From Candidatus Hydrogenedentota bacterium (GTDB lineage: Bacteria > Hydrogenedentota > Hydrogenedentia > Hydrogenedentales > JAEUWI01): a stretch of DNA of 64,000 nt. A model generated the notes under the pieces. The model made no database searches and had not been told where the DNA came from. It saw nothing but the letters and a program-made list of their open reading frames with translations. The DNA is taken from NCBI GenBank assembly GCA_016791475.1, contig JAEUWI010000032.1, positions 1-64,000 of the forward strand. The letters are read 5' to 3'. How positions within the stretch are numbered: the first letter of the stretch is position 1; every line of letters starts with the position of its first letter. A program made the position numbers and the translations under genes. Positions 43,120 through 51,631 of this stretch are shown one piece after another.

Positions 43120-44232
43120 ATGAAGAAGACGGTTGCAGGTACCTTGCTGGCGCTCGCGGTTGTTCCCGCATTTGCTGCGGAGCTTCCTCTGGATAAGATT
43201 AAGTTGCCCCAGGGCTTTTCCATCAGCGTGTATGCCGACGACGTGCCGGGCGCCCGTTCCATGGCGCTGGGCGACAAGGGCACGGTATTTGTTGGTTCTC
43301 AGCGCGCGGGGAATGTGTATGCGGTTTCGGATACGGATGGCGACCACAAGGCGGACAGCACGGTGGTGGTTGCGGAGGAACTCTGGTGGCCCAATGGCGT
43401 GGCCTTCAAGGATGGCACGCTGTATGTGGCGGAGATCGGCCGGATCGTGAAGTTTGAGAATATCGAAAACTCGCTGGACGCGCCGCCGGAGCCGGTGGTG
43501 GTGATCGACACGCTGCCGCAGGAGCAGATGCACGGCTGGAAGTATCTGAACATCGGCCCGGACGGCAAGCTTTACTTCAATATCGGAATGCCCTGCAACG
43601 ATTGCGATGCGGCGAAAGAACAGAACAATCCTTTATTCGGAACGCTGCAGCGCATTAATACCGATGGCACGGGGCTTGAAACTTTCGCCCTGGGCGTGCG
43701 CAATTCGCTGGGCTTCGATTGGCATCCCGCGACGAAGGCGATGTACTTCAACGATACCGGTCGCGATTTGATGGGTGATGATGTTCCTCAGTGTGAATTG
43801 AACCGGGCGACGGAGCCGGGGCAGCACTTCGGTTATCCCTATTTCCATGGCGGGGACCTTCCCGATCCGGTCCATGGCGCGGGCAAGAATGCGGACGACT
43901 ACGTGAAGCCGATCCAGCAGATGGGCGCGCATGTTACGCCGCTGGGCCTGAAGTTCTACACGGGCGAGCAGTTTCCGGCGGAATACAAGAACCGCATATT
44001 CACGGCGCTGCACGGTTCCTGGAACCGGTCGATCAAGGTGGGCTACAGCGTGAAGCAGATCACGCTGGATGACGCGGGCAACGTGGCGAAATATGAGGAC
44101 TTTGCCACGGGCTGGCTGGATCGCCAGGAGGCCTGGGGACGTCCCGTGGACGTGCGGGTGATGCCGGACGGCGCGCTGCTGGTCTCCGATGACTTTGCGA
44201 ATGTGATTTATCGGATTGCCTATACGGGCTGA
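43120..44232 (+). CDS. PQQ-type sugar (sorbosone-like) dehydrogenase
   Basis: About 370 residues starting MKKTVAGTLLALAVVPAFAA, a signal peptide; earlier in-frame starts lack this. The propeller has GSDH/sorbosone-dehydrogenase strands: LPQGFSISVYADDVPGARSMALG, LYVAEIGRIVKFENI, LNIGPDGKLYFNIGMPCN, GVRNSLGFDWHP, NDTGRDLMGDDVP and LHGSWNRSIKVGY. These periplasmic enzymes oxidise sugars with PQQ and pass electrons to a cytochrome or quinone. No pqq genes are nearby, so the cofactor must come from elsewhere. Confidence 0.85.
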   Translation: MKKTVAGTLLALAVVPAFAAELPLDKIKLPQGFSISVYADDVPGARSMALGDKGTVFVGSQRAGNVYAVSDTDGDHKADSTVVVAEELWWPNGVAFKDGTLYVAEIGRIVKFENIENSLDAPPEPVVVIDTLPQEQMHGWKYLNIGPDGKLYFNIGMPCNDCDAAKEQNNPLFGTLQRINTDGTGLETFALGVRNSLGFDWHPATKAMYFNDTGRDLMGDDVPQCELNRATEPGQHFGYPYFHGGDLPDPVHGAGKNADDYVKPIQQMGAHVTPLGLKFYTGEQFPAEYKNRIFTALHGSWNRSIKVGYSVKQITLDDAGNVAKYEDFATGWLDRQEAWGRPVDVRVMPDGALLVSDDFANVIYRIAYTG

Positions 44233-44253
44233 GGGGCGGCGCGCGCTTTTCTC

Positions 44254-44320
44254 GATGGGACCGATGAGACCGATAGGACCGATCTGATCAATCGGTCCTG
44301 TATGTCCTATCCGTCCCATG
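44254..44320. repeat. Nonamer-type hairpin (GATAGGACC family)
   Basis: Left arm repeats GATGGGACC, GATGAGACC, GATAGGACC; right arm ATCGGTCCT...CCTATCCGTCCCAT is its rough inverse. It has the same 9-base period as the repeats at 37.5 and 53.8 kb and sits just after the sugar dehydrogenase stop. Confidence 0.65.
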
Positions 44321-44333
44321 CCACAAACGACAT

Positions 44334-44359
44334 GGGCCGCCGGCATCCGCCGGCGGCCC
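44334..44359. terminator. Hairpin between convergent genes
   Basis: Perfect 11-base stem GGGCCGCCGGC / GCCGGCGGCCC with a 4-base loop, between the converging stops at 44232 and 44379. It could work for both directions though neither side has a strong T-run. Confidence 0.55.
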
Positions 44360-44378
44360 ACTGCGCTTCCGAAACCCC

Positions 44379-45605
44379 TTACGCCAGAAGCGGCAGTTTG
44401 TCGAAACGCTGATCGAGGACCTTTGCCGGGTCCGCGTGGAGCCAGTCTTCCAGCAGAGTGGTGTAGACCTGGCGGAAATCGGTGCTGTATTTCAGGTCGC
44501 CGCCGTCGAGGTCGCCCAGGTTCGGCGCGGCGCCGTGGATGCCGCCCTTCACGGACTTGCCCATGAGGAACATGGGCGCGGCGGTTCCGTGGTCCGTGCC
44601 GCCGCTGCCGTTCTCGTTCACGCGGCGGCCGAATTCGGAAAAGACCATGGTGGTCACGCGATCGGCGGTGCCGTCTTTTTCCAACTGATCCTGAAAGCGC
44701 GCCAGGGCGCCCGCAACGCCGCCGAGGAGCCGGTCATGGGTTGCAACCTGACCCGAGTGGGTGTCGAAACCACTGGTGGAGACGTAGTAGATGCGCGTGG
44801 CGAGGCCGCCGCGAATCAGGCCCGCCACGGCGTCGAGCTGGCTTGGCCCGGCGTTTCGTTTGCCCTTTTCGATCATCTGAATATTGCCCTTCTTCGCGGC
44901 GGCGCGCACCTCTTCCGAGCTGGTGACGGCGTTGGCGGTGGTGTGGCGCAGGAAATCGAGGGTGGGGTTATGGGCGGGCTTGCCGGCGTTCAGGGCCAGG
45001 AAAGCGGCCTCATTGTCCGCGCCCTTTCCGGGATTCCAGCCGAATTTGCCGGGGTCGGTGGTGGCCACGCCATAACCAAGGGCGCTGCCAAAGGCCTGGG
45101 GCCGTTCGGCATCCAGGGCGAGGCCCACCTGCGGCTGGGCGGCGCCGGCGCAGTTGTTGTCGAAGTAGCGCCCGATCCAGCCATCGCCGAGGTACTCGTC
45201 GGAGTCGCTGCCGGTGTGCCAGATTTCCATGGAGCGGAAGTGCGACCGGTCGGGGTTGGGATAACCCACGCCCTGGATCACGGCGAGCTCGCCGCGCTCG
45301 AAGAAGGGCATGACGGGCCGCATGGCGTCGTTGATTCCCGTCAGATCGTTCAGCTTGATGAGTCGTTCGGGCTTGAGACCGATCTGGGGCCGGGCGCGGT
45401 GGTAGAGGTCGTCTTCAAAGGGCACGATGGTGTTGAGGCCGTCATTGCCGCCACCCAACTGCACCACCACGAGGACGCGGTCGTCGTTGAATCCCTGGAT
45501 CACCTGGGCGGGATCGGCGTAGGCGTCGGTCAGGAATTTCGGGGCCAGGCCGATGCCGGAAAAGACGGCCATCCCCTTCATGAAGTCGCGGCGTGAAATC
45601 GGCAT
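44379..45605 (-). CDS. DUF1501 protein with Tat signal
   Basis: A 408-residue protein. SRRDFMKGMAVFSGIGLAPKFL is a Tat signal. VVQLGGGNDGLNTIVPF and FSEFGRRVNENGSGGTDHGTAAPMFLMG are the DUF1501 (sulfatase-like fold) hallmarks. Found very widely next to DUF1800 genes in Planctomycetes-like and other bacteria; molecular function is unknown, probably extracytoplasmic. It lies 83 bases after the DUF1800 gene, same direction, so it is the second gene of that unit. Confidence 0.92.
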   Translation of the reverse strand: MPISRRDFMKGMAVFSGIGLAPKFLTDAYADPAQVIQGFNDDRVLVVVQLGGGNDGLNTIVPFEDDLYHRARPQIGLKPERLIKLNDLTGINDAMRPVMPFFERGELAVIQGVGYPNPDRSHFRSMEIWHTGSDSDEYLGDGWIGRYFDNNCAGAAQPQVGLALDAERPQAFGSALGYGVATTDPGKFGWNPGKGADNEAAFLALNAGKPAHNPTLDFLRHTTANAVTSSEEVRAAAKKGNIQMIEKGKRNAGPSQLDAVAGLIRGGLATRIYYVSTSGFDTHSGQVATHDRLLGGVAGALARFQDQLEKDGTADRVTTMVFSEFGRRVNENGSGGTDHGTAAPMFLMGKSVKGGIHGAAPNLGDLDGGDLKYSTDFRQVYTTLLEDWLHADPAKVLDQRFDKLPLLA

Positions 45606-45688
45606 TCTAGTTCTCCTCGGTCGCGGTTGCGCCGTATCATTTGAAATTCAATCTTCTCGTCCGTTGCACTGAAATCAGCGCCCCGTCT

Positions 45689-47368
45689 TCAGCAGAGCTG
45701 GTATTCGGCCATGCTCGTAATCAGGTGAAGCAGCTCTTTTCGCTTGTCATCCGTCAGGTTGTCGGGCGCAAAAGGGCTGTCCGGTGCGGCGACTCCCAGA
45801 ACGCCCACCAGGGTGGACTGCTGTTCGGGGCTCAAGGGCGCGTCGAGCAGCTTGCCCGCCACGACGGTGACGCATTCGGTCGCGGTGGAAAAATTCAGGC
45901 CTTCGAACATGTCGTCCAGGGGATCGAAGGCCGGCGGCGCGTCGATACCAAGCTCCTGAAGGAGGGCCTTTCGTTCGGCGGGTTTACCTTCGCGCAGGAT
46001 CTTCACCTTGGCCTGTCGCTCCTCCTTCGGGAGGCTCTTCAGCTTTTCCCGGACCTGTTCGCGGATGGCGGCGCGCGGATCGGGCTTTGGGGTTTCGGCC
46101 ATGGCGGCTGGGGACATGGCCTCCGGGTCGCCTTCGCCCGCCAGCATCATGGTGCTTTCGCCGCCGCCCATCATCAACTGATTGTGGCCCTTGGTGGCGG
46201 CGCTGGCCAGGGTTGCGGGAAGGTTATAGCGCAGGAGGAGCGTGTTGGCGTTGATCCAGGCCCGGTTACCGTCCCAACCTTTCACATTGGGTGGATGGAG
46301 GATGTTCTGGCCCAGGGTCGCGGTGGCCTGAGCCATGGCGGTGGGCGGCACGGAATCGAGGCTGAGGTCGTGTGTCAGTTTGACCACGAGCTGGGCGGGG
46401 CTCTTAACCTGGGTGCCCATCACCCGGGGGCTGTAGAAGGCCTGGGAAAGGAAGAGCTGGCGGAGGACCGGTTTCAGCTCGAAGTTATTTGCGCGGAAGG
46501 TTTCGGCGAGGGTCTCGACCACGGCGGGGTCCACTTCCTCGGCGGCGAAGAACTTGTAGAGTTTCCCGCAGATGAAGGTGCCCAGGGCGGGCTGCTCGAA
46601 GATGATATTGATGATGTCCCAGCCGTCGAATTCGCCGGTGCGGCCCATGAAGGTCTTGGCGCCCGGATCGTGATTGGTGATGTTGAAGGCGAAGGAGACT
46701 CCGTCCGTGGACCAGCCGGTAAAGGCCCGGGCGGAGTTCTTGATATCGTCTTCGGTGTACTGGCCCTGGCCCAGGGTGAAGAGTTCCATGAGTTCCCGGG
46801 CCCAGTTTTCATTGGGCTGTTTTTTCGTGCTGCGGTCGTTGTCCAGATAGCGCAGCATGCAGCGGGACTGGCCCACCTCGGTGGTGAGGCGTTTAAAATT
46901 GCCGGTGGCGTGGGTGCGGAAGACTTCGTAGAGGGCGTAATTGACCTCGGAGGCCTTGACCTTCTGGGCGGAGGTGGCGAAGTGGCCGTGCCACATGAGG
47001 GCCATTTTTTCCTCCAGCGGCCGGGGGGAGGTCCGCATGCGCTGGAGCCACCAGCCCCGGAGTTTCTGAACGGCCTCCCGCTCTTCCCGCTGCATCTTCT
47101 GCTGGAGTTCGCGCCGTTCTTCCTCGCCGAGGGCTTTCCTCGCTTCGGCCCGCTCTTTGTTGCTCATGGGCGGCACGAGGAAGTCGGGCTCGGGAAATTC
47201 GAAAGGGATTGACTCGTAGTTCAGGAGGTAGTCGACGGCGGCGTCGGGGGTCATTTCGGAGAGGCGTACCGCCAGGGCGTGGGGAACGCCAAACCCGGCG
47301 CGGTTCAGCAGGTGTCGGGCTTTGGCAAGATCCCAGGATTCAGGTCCCAGGGGGGGCAGGCTGGCCAT
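45689..47368 (-). CDS. DUF1800 protein
   Basis: A 559-residue protein. The N-terminus AKARHLLNRAGFGVPHALAVRLSEM and the core KMALMWHGHFATS, NENWARELMELFTLGQGQYTEDDIKNSARAFTGW are classic DUF1800. Function of the family is unknown; it nearly always precedes a DUF1501 gene as here. No clear signal peptide at the N-terminus. A charged Glu/Lys/Arg-rich insert near residue 430-480 (REQVREKLKSLPKEERQAKV) looks like a helical linker and is longer than in typical members. Confidence 0.92.
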   Translation of the reverse strand: MASLPPLGPESWDLAKARHLLNRAGFGVPHALAVRLSEMTPDAAVDYLLNYESIPFEFPEPDFLVPPMSNKERAEARKALGEEERRELQQKMQREEREAVQKLRGWWLQRMRTSPRPLEEKMALMWHGHFATSAQKVKASEVNYALYEVFRTHATGNFKRLTTEVGQSRCMLRYLDNDRSTKKQPNENWARELMELFTLGQGQYTEDDIKNSARAFTGWSTDGVSFAFNITNHDPGAKTFMGRTGEFDGWDIINIIFEQPALGTFICGKLYKFFAAEEVDPAVVETLAETFRANNFELKPVLRQLFLSQAFYSPRVMGTQVKSPAQLVVKLTHDLSLDSVPPTAMAQATATLGQNILHPPNVKGWDGNRAWINANTLLLRYNLPATLASAATKGHNQLMMGGGESTMMLAGEGDPEAMSPAAMAETPKPDPRAAIREQVREKLKSLPKEERQAKVKILREGKPAERKALLQELGIDAPPAFDPLDDMFEGLNFSTATECVTVVAGKLLDAPLSPEQQSTLVGVLGVAAPDSPFAPDNLTDDKRKELLHLITSMAEYQLC

Positions 47369-47504
47369 GATGTGCTCCTTTTTGGTGATTCAGCAGGGAT
47401 TGATGTTAGCTGAAACACCGCCGGAGCGGGGAGGTTCCCTGGGTCCGCTCAGTGATCGAGAAAGAACGCGTTTATGAAAAGCCGCGCTTCCGCTATGGCG
47501 TTGT

Positions 47505-49205
47505 TTACCGCACGATGCCGAGGAGGGTATCGAGCATGCGGTCGGTGATGGTGATGACCCGGGCGGAGGCGTCGAAGGCCTTTTGAACCTGGATCATGGT
47601 GGTGACTTCTTCGTCGAGGTTGACGCCGGAGACTTCCTGGCGCCGTAGGTTGAGGTCGTTTATGACCGCGTTCTGCACGTCCCGGCGGTCCAGATTGGCG
47701 CCGGCGTCGATGCCGAGCTGTACCACGGTGGATTCGAAGTAGTCGCCGAGGGTTTCCGTGTCGTTGGTGAGCACGGGGGTATTGCGCAGGGCGGCGAGTT
47801 CGAGGGCGATGGTGTTATTGCCGGTTTCGAGGACGTTCAGGCTGTCGCCCGAACTCAGGAGCGCGGGGTCGTCGATGATGTGCTGGCTCACCCCGATGTT
47901 TCGGGCGTTGCTGCCGGTGAAGAGGCCGTTGAGCCCGAGGGCGGGCAGGAGGTTGGCGGTGTCATTGGCGAAGGTATAGGTAAAACCGGCGTCGGGCGTC
48001 ACGGTGAGCACGCCGTTGGCGATGGAGGCGCTCATGTTCCCGGAGCTGTTGATGGCGGCGGCGATGTCGTTGAGGCTGGTTGTGCCCGCGGTAACCGGGA
48101 CGGAAATGGTTTCGCTGATATTGTTCGCGCTGTCGTACACGACGATGTCGAAGGCGCCGTCATTGACGGTGAAGGGAAGTCCGGCGCTGTCCAGAGCGGC
48201 GGCGGCGCTGGTGACCGCGTTGGAAGCGGCCAGGGGCTGCCGGAGGTTGCTCAGACCGTTGCCACGGGAATGTATGGCGTTGACCTCTTCAATGAGCGCG
48301 GCGGCCAGCGTGTCGTTTCGATCGACCAGCTCGGCAAGGACGACATCGCGCTGTTCCAACGCGCCGGCGAGCTCGCCATCAATCACATTTACCTCGGTCC
48401 CGTTGTTGGCGAAGCGCACCCGCAGAAAATCGGGGCGGTCGGGGTCGATGGAGCCGTCGGGCACAGCCTCAATCTCTCGGGCGCGGTTGCCGATGACGAG
48501 TTCCTCGCCGGAGATTAACACATCCACCTGGCCGTCGGTCCGTTCGCGGTAATCGATATTGATGTACCCGGCGAGTTCATCGAGGAGGACATCGCGGTCG
48601 TCGCGGAGGTCGTTGGCGGTGCCGCCGGTGGCTTCGAGGGTCTTGATGGCGAAGTTCAGGTCCGCGATCTGCTGGGCCACGCCATTGATGGTGGGCACAA
48701 GGGCGCGCACGTCTTCATTGGCCGCGGTGCGGAGGTCTTCGAGGGCGGCGGCGTTCTGGCGCAGGGTTGAGGCGAGGGATTCCGCCTCGGTGATGGTGGC
48801 CACGCGGGTGGGAATGTCTTCCACGTTGTTGGCGAAGTCGTTCATCGCGTCGAAGAATTGATTTAGCTTGGCGGAGAAGCCGTCTTCACTTGGTTCCTGA
48901 TAAAGGTCTTCGAGGCGGGAGTAGAAGCTGGTCTGAATCTCCGCATTCTGCTGGGTAGCGACCTGGTCCCGGTAGGAAATGTCCAGGAACGCGTCCCGGA
49001 GCCGGTTCACGCCGGAGATGAAGGGTCCCCGTCCGAGAAATCCGTAGGAGCGTTCCAGGGGGGCGCGGGTGGAAATATCGGCGCGCTGGCGGGAGAAGCC
49101 CACTTTATTGGCGGAGGCGATATTGTGGCCCGTGACATCAAGCTGGATCTGGGCGGTACTCAGGCCGCTTCGACCGATGTCCAAGGCGCTGAAGAGGGTG
49201 CCCAC
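47505..49205 (-). CDS. flgK: Flagellar hook-associated protein 1
   Basis: A 566-residue protein starting at GTG with GGAG 7 bases upstream. The N-terminus ALDIGRSGLSTAQIQLDVTGHNIASANKVGFSRQR is the flagellar rod/hook signature, and the C-terminal end (VNLDEEVTTMIQVQKAFDASARVITITDRMLDTLL) is the matching FlgK/FlgE helix. FlgK forms the junction between hook and filament. flgL, normally the next gene, does not follow; the flanking leftward gene is DUF1800. A sigma28-type promoter is found upstream. Confidence 0.92.
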   Translation of the reverse strand: MGTLFSALDIGRSGLSTAQIQLDVTGHNIASANKVGFSRQRADISTRAPLERSYGFLGRGPFISGVNRLRDAFLDISYRDQVATQQNAEIQTSFYSRLEDLYQEPSEDGFSAKLNQFFDAMNDFANNVEDIPTRVATITEAESLASTLRQNAAALEDLRTAANEDVRALVPTINGVAQQIADLNFAIKTLEATGGTANDLRDDRDVLLDELAGYINIDYRERTDGQVDVLISGEELVIGNRAREIEAVPDGSIDPDRPDFLRVRFANNGTEVNVIDGELAGALEQRDVVLAELVDRNDTLAAALIEEVNAIHSRGNGLSNLRQPLAASNAVTSAAAALDSAGLPFTVNDGAFDIVVYDSANNISETISVPVTAGTTSLNDIAAAINSSGNMSASIANGVLTVTPDAGFTYTFANDTANLLPALGLNGLFTGSNARNIGVSQHIIDDPALLSSGDSLNVLETGNNTIALELAALRNTPVLTNDTETLGDYFESTVVQLGIDAGANLDRRDVQNAVINDLNLRRQEVSGVNLDEEVTTMIQVQKAFDASARVITITDRMLDTLLGIVR

Positions 49206-49273
49206 GGCGAACTCCGATCACTGGGTTGGTTGAAAAAGCTCATTCCCCTGCCTTAGAGCAAGGTGCGTTCCAA

Positions 49274-49300
49274 TTATCGGCGGGAGTTGACAGGTACTTA
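49274..49300 (-). promoter_or_regulatory. Sigma28 (FliA)-type promoter of flgK
   Basis: Read leftward: TAAG, 15 bases, then a perfect GCCGATAA. This fits the FliA consensus (TAAA-N15-GCCGATAA) with one change. It lies ~70 bases before the flgK start. Confidence 0.8.
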
Positions 49301-49407
49301 ATACGGGGGTATGGGGGCGGGTCGGCCCCGCATTTTGTGGGCCCGTGCGGCATTAACTACCGCCTGTAGGCAGGAATTGCCCACGGGCTTCCGGCAGTGA
49401 ATTCCGC

Positions 49408-49435
49408 TAAAGCTCCCCTCGCGCTTTGCCGATAA
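49408..49435 (+). promoter_or_regulatory. Sigma28 (FliA)-type promoter of the FlgM-like gene
   Basis: TAAA, 16 bases, then a perfect GCCGATAA, about 110 bases before the FlgM-like start. With the promoter at 49274-49300 it forms a divergent pair. Confidence 0.8.
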
Positions 49436-49547
49436 TCAGGGTAGTTCAGACAGTTGAAGCGACCGAGCCTGACCGAAAGCGGAAGGTCCGCACTACGGAC
49501 AGGCCCGGAATAATGCAGCGACAACACCCAAAATGGAGCAGCAAGTC

Positions 49548-49841
49548 ATGACCGGAATCACAGGCATCGGAAACTTGAATGAGCTGCAGGTTGCGCGGCC
49601 CATCAAGGGCGCCCGTAACCTGCCGGCCGCGGACGCTCCGTCCACTGACCAGGACGCCGTCAAGATCAGCGAAGCGGCCCAGCAGGCTGCGGAAGTGGCC
49701 CGTTACCTTCGCGAGTCCGCCAAGGACTCGGAAATTCGCCAGGAACGCGTTGAAGCCGCGAAGCAGAACTTGAGTGAAGGCCGCCAGCGGGTGGAGGAGG
49801 TTCTGACGGAACTGGCCTCGGCCCTGGTGAGCTATATCTAA
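49548..49841 (+). CDS. flgM: FlgM-like anti-sigma28 factor
   Basis: A 97-residue protein; the ATG at 49548 has GGAG 9 bases upstream, unlike the ATG at 49533. The layout matches FlgM: an unstructured N-terminus, then DAVKISEAAQQAAEVARYL and IRQERVEAAKQNLSEGRQRVEEVLTELASALVSYI, comparable with the FlgM segment R-x-E-R-V-E-x-L-K-x-x-I-x-x-G. FlgM holds FliA until the hook is complete. The similarity is modest, but its own FliA-type promoter and position opposite flgK support the call strongly. Confidence 0.7.
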   Translation: MTGITGIGNLNELQVARPIKGARNLPAADAPSTDQDAVKISEAAQQAAEVARYLRESAKDSEIRQERVEAAKQNLSEGRQRVEEVLTELASALVSYI

Positions 49842-49868
49842 GGCGACCGCCCATTCAAAGAATCAGGA

Positions 49869-49898
49869 CGCACTCGGGATTCCGGGTGCGCTTTTTTT
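49869..49898 (+). terminator. Rho-independent terminator of the FlgM-like gene
   Basis: A 9-base stem (CGCACTCGG / CCGGGTGCG, one wobble) followed by seven Ts, 27 bases after the stop. Confidence 0.9.
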
Positions 49899-49946
49899 GT
49901 TGTTGGTGCGCGATACGCACCTGCACGTATCAAAGTGATTTGTAAG

Positions 49947-50085
49947 TTGGGAGCGCCGGCATCCCTGCCGGCAAGGTAGCGAGGGTAATTTGAGTGAATT
50001 CATGCTACTTTGTTTGAGCGAAAGCAACCTGAAGGGTTATTGCGCCTTTGGCGCAATGTGCCGACAGGGATGTCGGCGCTCCCAA
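49947..50085. repeat. Inverted repeat GGGAGCGCCGGCATCCC family
   Basis: Arms 49947-49972 and 50060-50085 are inverted copies (GGGAGCGCCG and CGGCGCTCCC ends). A further CTTTGGCGCTCCC copy is near 50140. No gene is present in 49842-50203. Confidence 0.8.
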
Positions 50086-50155
50086 TGGTCGAATGCTTTT
50101 CTTTTGCACTTGGCGGGTTGCGCAGAGTGCGGGCAGCGCCTTTGGCGCTCCCAGC

Positions 50156-50186
50156 AAAAAAAGGGCCGCGGCGGTTGCCGCGGCCC
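50156..50186 (-). terminator. Rho-independent terminator of the Gfo/Idh/MocA gene at 50.2 kb
   Basis: On the - strand a perfect 10-base stem (GGGCCGCGGC / GCCGCGGCCC) is followed by a run of seven or more Ts, 18 bases after the stop. Confidence 0.92.
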
Positions 50187-50203
50187 TTTACTGTTGGAAG
50201 CGA

Positions 50204-51466
50204 TCAGGCCTTCGCGGGGCCGGGTACGGGGACCGGGCCGACGGGGTAGGGCTTGCTGAAGTCGAGGACTTCGGGCACGATGCTCAGGGGCGAGTTCATG
50301 GCCTCTTCCCAGGTGACGGCCTTGCCGGTGTAGGCGGACATGCGGCCCATGACGGCGGTCAGCGTGCTTTCGGCGGTGCGCACGCCTTCGTTGATGTAGG
50401 GGGCTTCGCCACGGATCGCCTTGACGAGGTCGATGTGTTCCTGGACGTAGGGGTTCTCATCGTCCTTGCCCTTGTCGTGGCAATTGGTGACGCCTTTGGT
50501 GCCGACGAGGTGTTCGGACACGTCCTGGGTGCATTCGCTGTGCCAGTGGCGGGACATGCTGAGTACGTGGACGCCGTTGGCGTATTCATAGTCGCAGGAG
50601 AAGTGATCCCACAGATCGCCGTAGGTTTCGGGGTCTTCCAGGTGTTTCCACGCGCGGCCGCCGGAGGCGAAAACTTTGACGGGGGTGCCGAGGCCCCAGT
50701 TGATGATGTCGAGGTTGTGGATGTGCTGCTCCACGATGTTGTCGCCGCAGACCCAGCAGTGGGCGTACCAGTTGCGGATGCGGGTTTCGAGGTCGCTCCA
50801 TTCGGGCTTGCGCTTGTGGGCGAAGGGCAGGGTGCCGCACCAGTAGGCGCGTCCGGAGAGGATTTCGCCGATGGCGCCGTCCTGGACCTGCTTCATGGTG
50901 TCCACATAGGATTTCTGGTGGCGGCGCTGGAGGCCGGTGACGAGGCAGAGTTTCTTTTCTTCGGCGAGCTTGGCGGCGGCGATGAACTGGCGGACGCCCG
51001 CGGGGTCAACCGCGATGGGCTTTTCGGTGAAGATGTGCTTGCCGGCGTTGACGGCGGCTTCGATGTGCTTGGGGCGGATGTAGGGGGTGGTGGCGTGGAT
51101 GATCATGTCCACGTCGGTCTTGAGGAGTTCCAGGTAGGCGTCCGGGCCGACGAAGCACATTTCATCCGTGACGTCGACCTGGGAGCTTACCTGGGGGTTG
51201 GCGTGGCCGCTGAGGGTCTTGCGGGAGTTGTCCAGGCGATCCTGGAAGAGATCGGCCATGGCCACCAGTTTCATGTTCTTGTTGCCGGTGAGGTTGTCCA
51301 CCGCCGCGCCCGTGCCGCGTCCGCCGCAGCCGATGAGGCCGATCTTGATGGTTTCGCCGTTGTTCTCCGCGATGCCGGTCTTGGCGGCAAGAATCGCGAA
51401 GCCCGCGGCGGCGCTGGTTTGGGCGAAATTTCTGCGGGACATGCCCGATGCAGGTTTCTCTGACAT
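50204..51466 (-). CDS. Gfo/Idh/MocA-family oxidoreductase (Tat signal)
   Basis: A 420-residue protein starting MSEKPASG with AAGGAGAG in front. SRRNFAQTSAAAGFAILAA is a Tat signal, IGLIGCGGRGTGAAVDN is the NAD(P) site and HIFTEKPIAVDPAG is the EKP motif, here intact. Later WVCGDNIVEQHIHNLDIINWGLG contains the family's His/Asp active-site region. This branch is very frequent in Planctomycetes and Hydrogenedentes, where it is thought to work on sugars. Substrate unknown. It has its own strong terminator. Confidence 0.92.
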   Translation of the reverse strand: MSEKPASGMSRRNFAQTSAAAGFAILAAKTGIAENNGETIKIGLIGCGGRGTGAAVDNLTGNKNMKLVAMADLFQDRLDNSRKTLSGHANPQVSSQVDVTDEMCFVGPDAYLELLKTDVDMIIHATTPYIRPKHIEAAVNAGKHIFTEKPIAVDPAGVRQFIAAAKLAEEKKLCLVTGLQRRHQKSYVDTMKQVQDGAIGEILSGRAYWCGTLPFAHKRKPEWSDLETRIRNWYAHCWVCGDNIVEQHIHNLDIINWGLGTPVKVFASGGRAWKHLEDPETYGDLWDHFSCDYEYANGVHVLSMSRHWHSECTQDVSEHLVGTKGVTNCHDKGKDDENPYVQEHIDLVKAIRGEAPYINEGVRTAESTLTAVMGRMSAYTGKAVTWEEAMNSPLSIVPEVLDFSKPYPVGPVPVPGPAKA

Positions 51467-51563
51467 GAGGTCCTCTCCTTTGGTCTGACGTGTGGGGTTG
51501 TTTGGTGCGGTCAATGCACAGCGCTGACCAGCATAGCATATTTGCGGGGGAATTCAATCCGAC

Positions 51564-51628
51564 GCATAGGACGGATTTGACCGATAGGACGTATGAGATT
51601 TGTCCTATCGGTCTTATCCGTCCTATTG
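51564..51628. repeat. Nonamer-type hairpin (ATAGGACGG family)
   Basis: Left arm CATAGGACGG...CCGATAGGAC and right arm GTCCTATCGG...CCGTCCTATT are close inverted copies with a ~11-base loop. It separates two leftward genes. Confidence 0.75.
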
Positions 51629-51631
51629 GGG

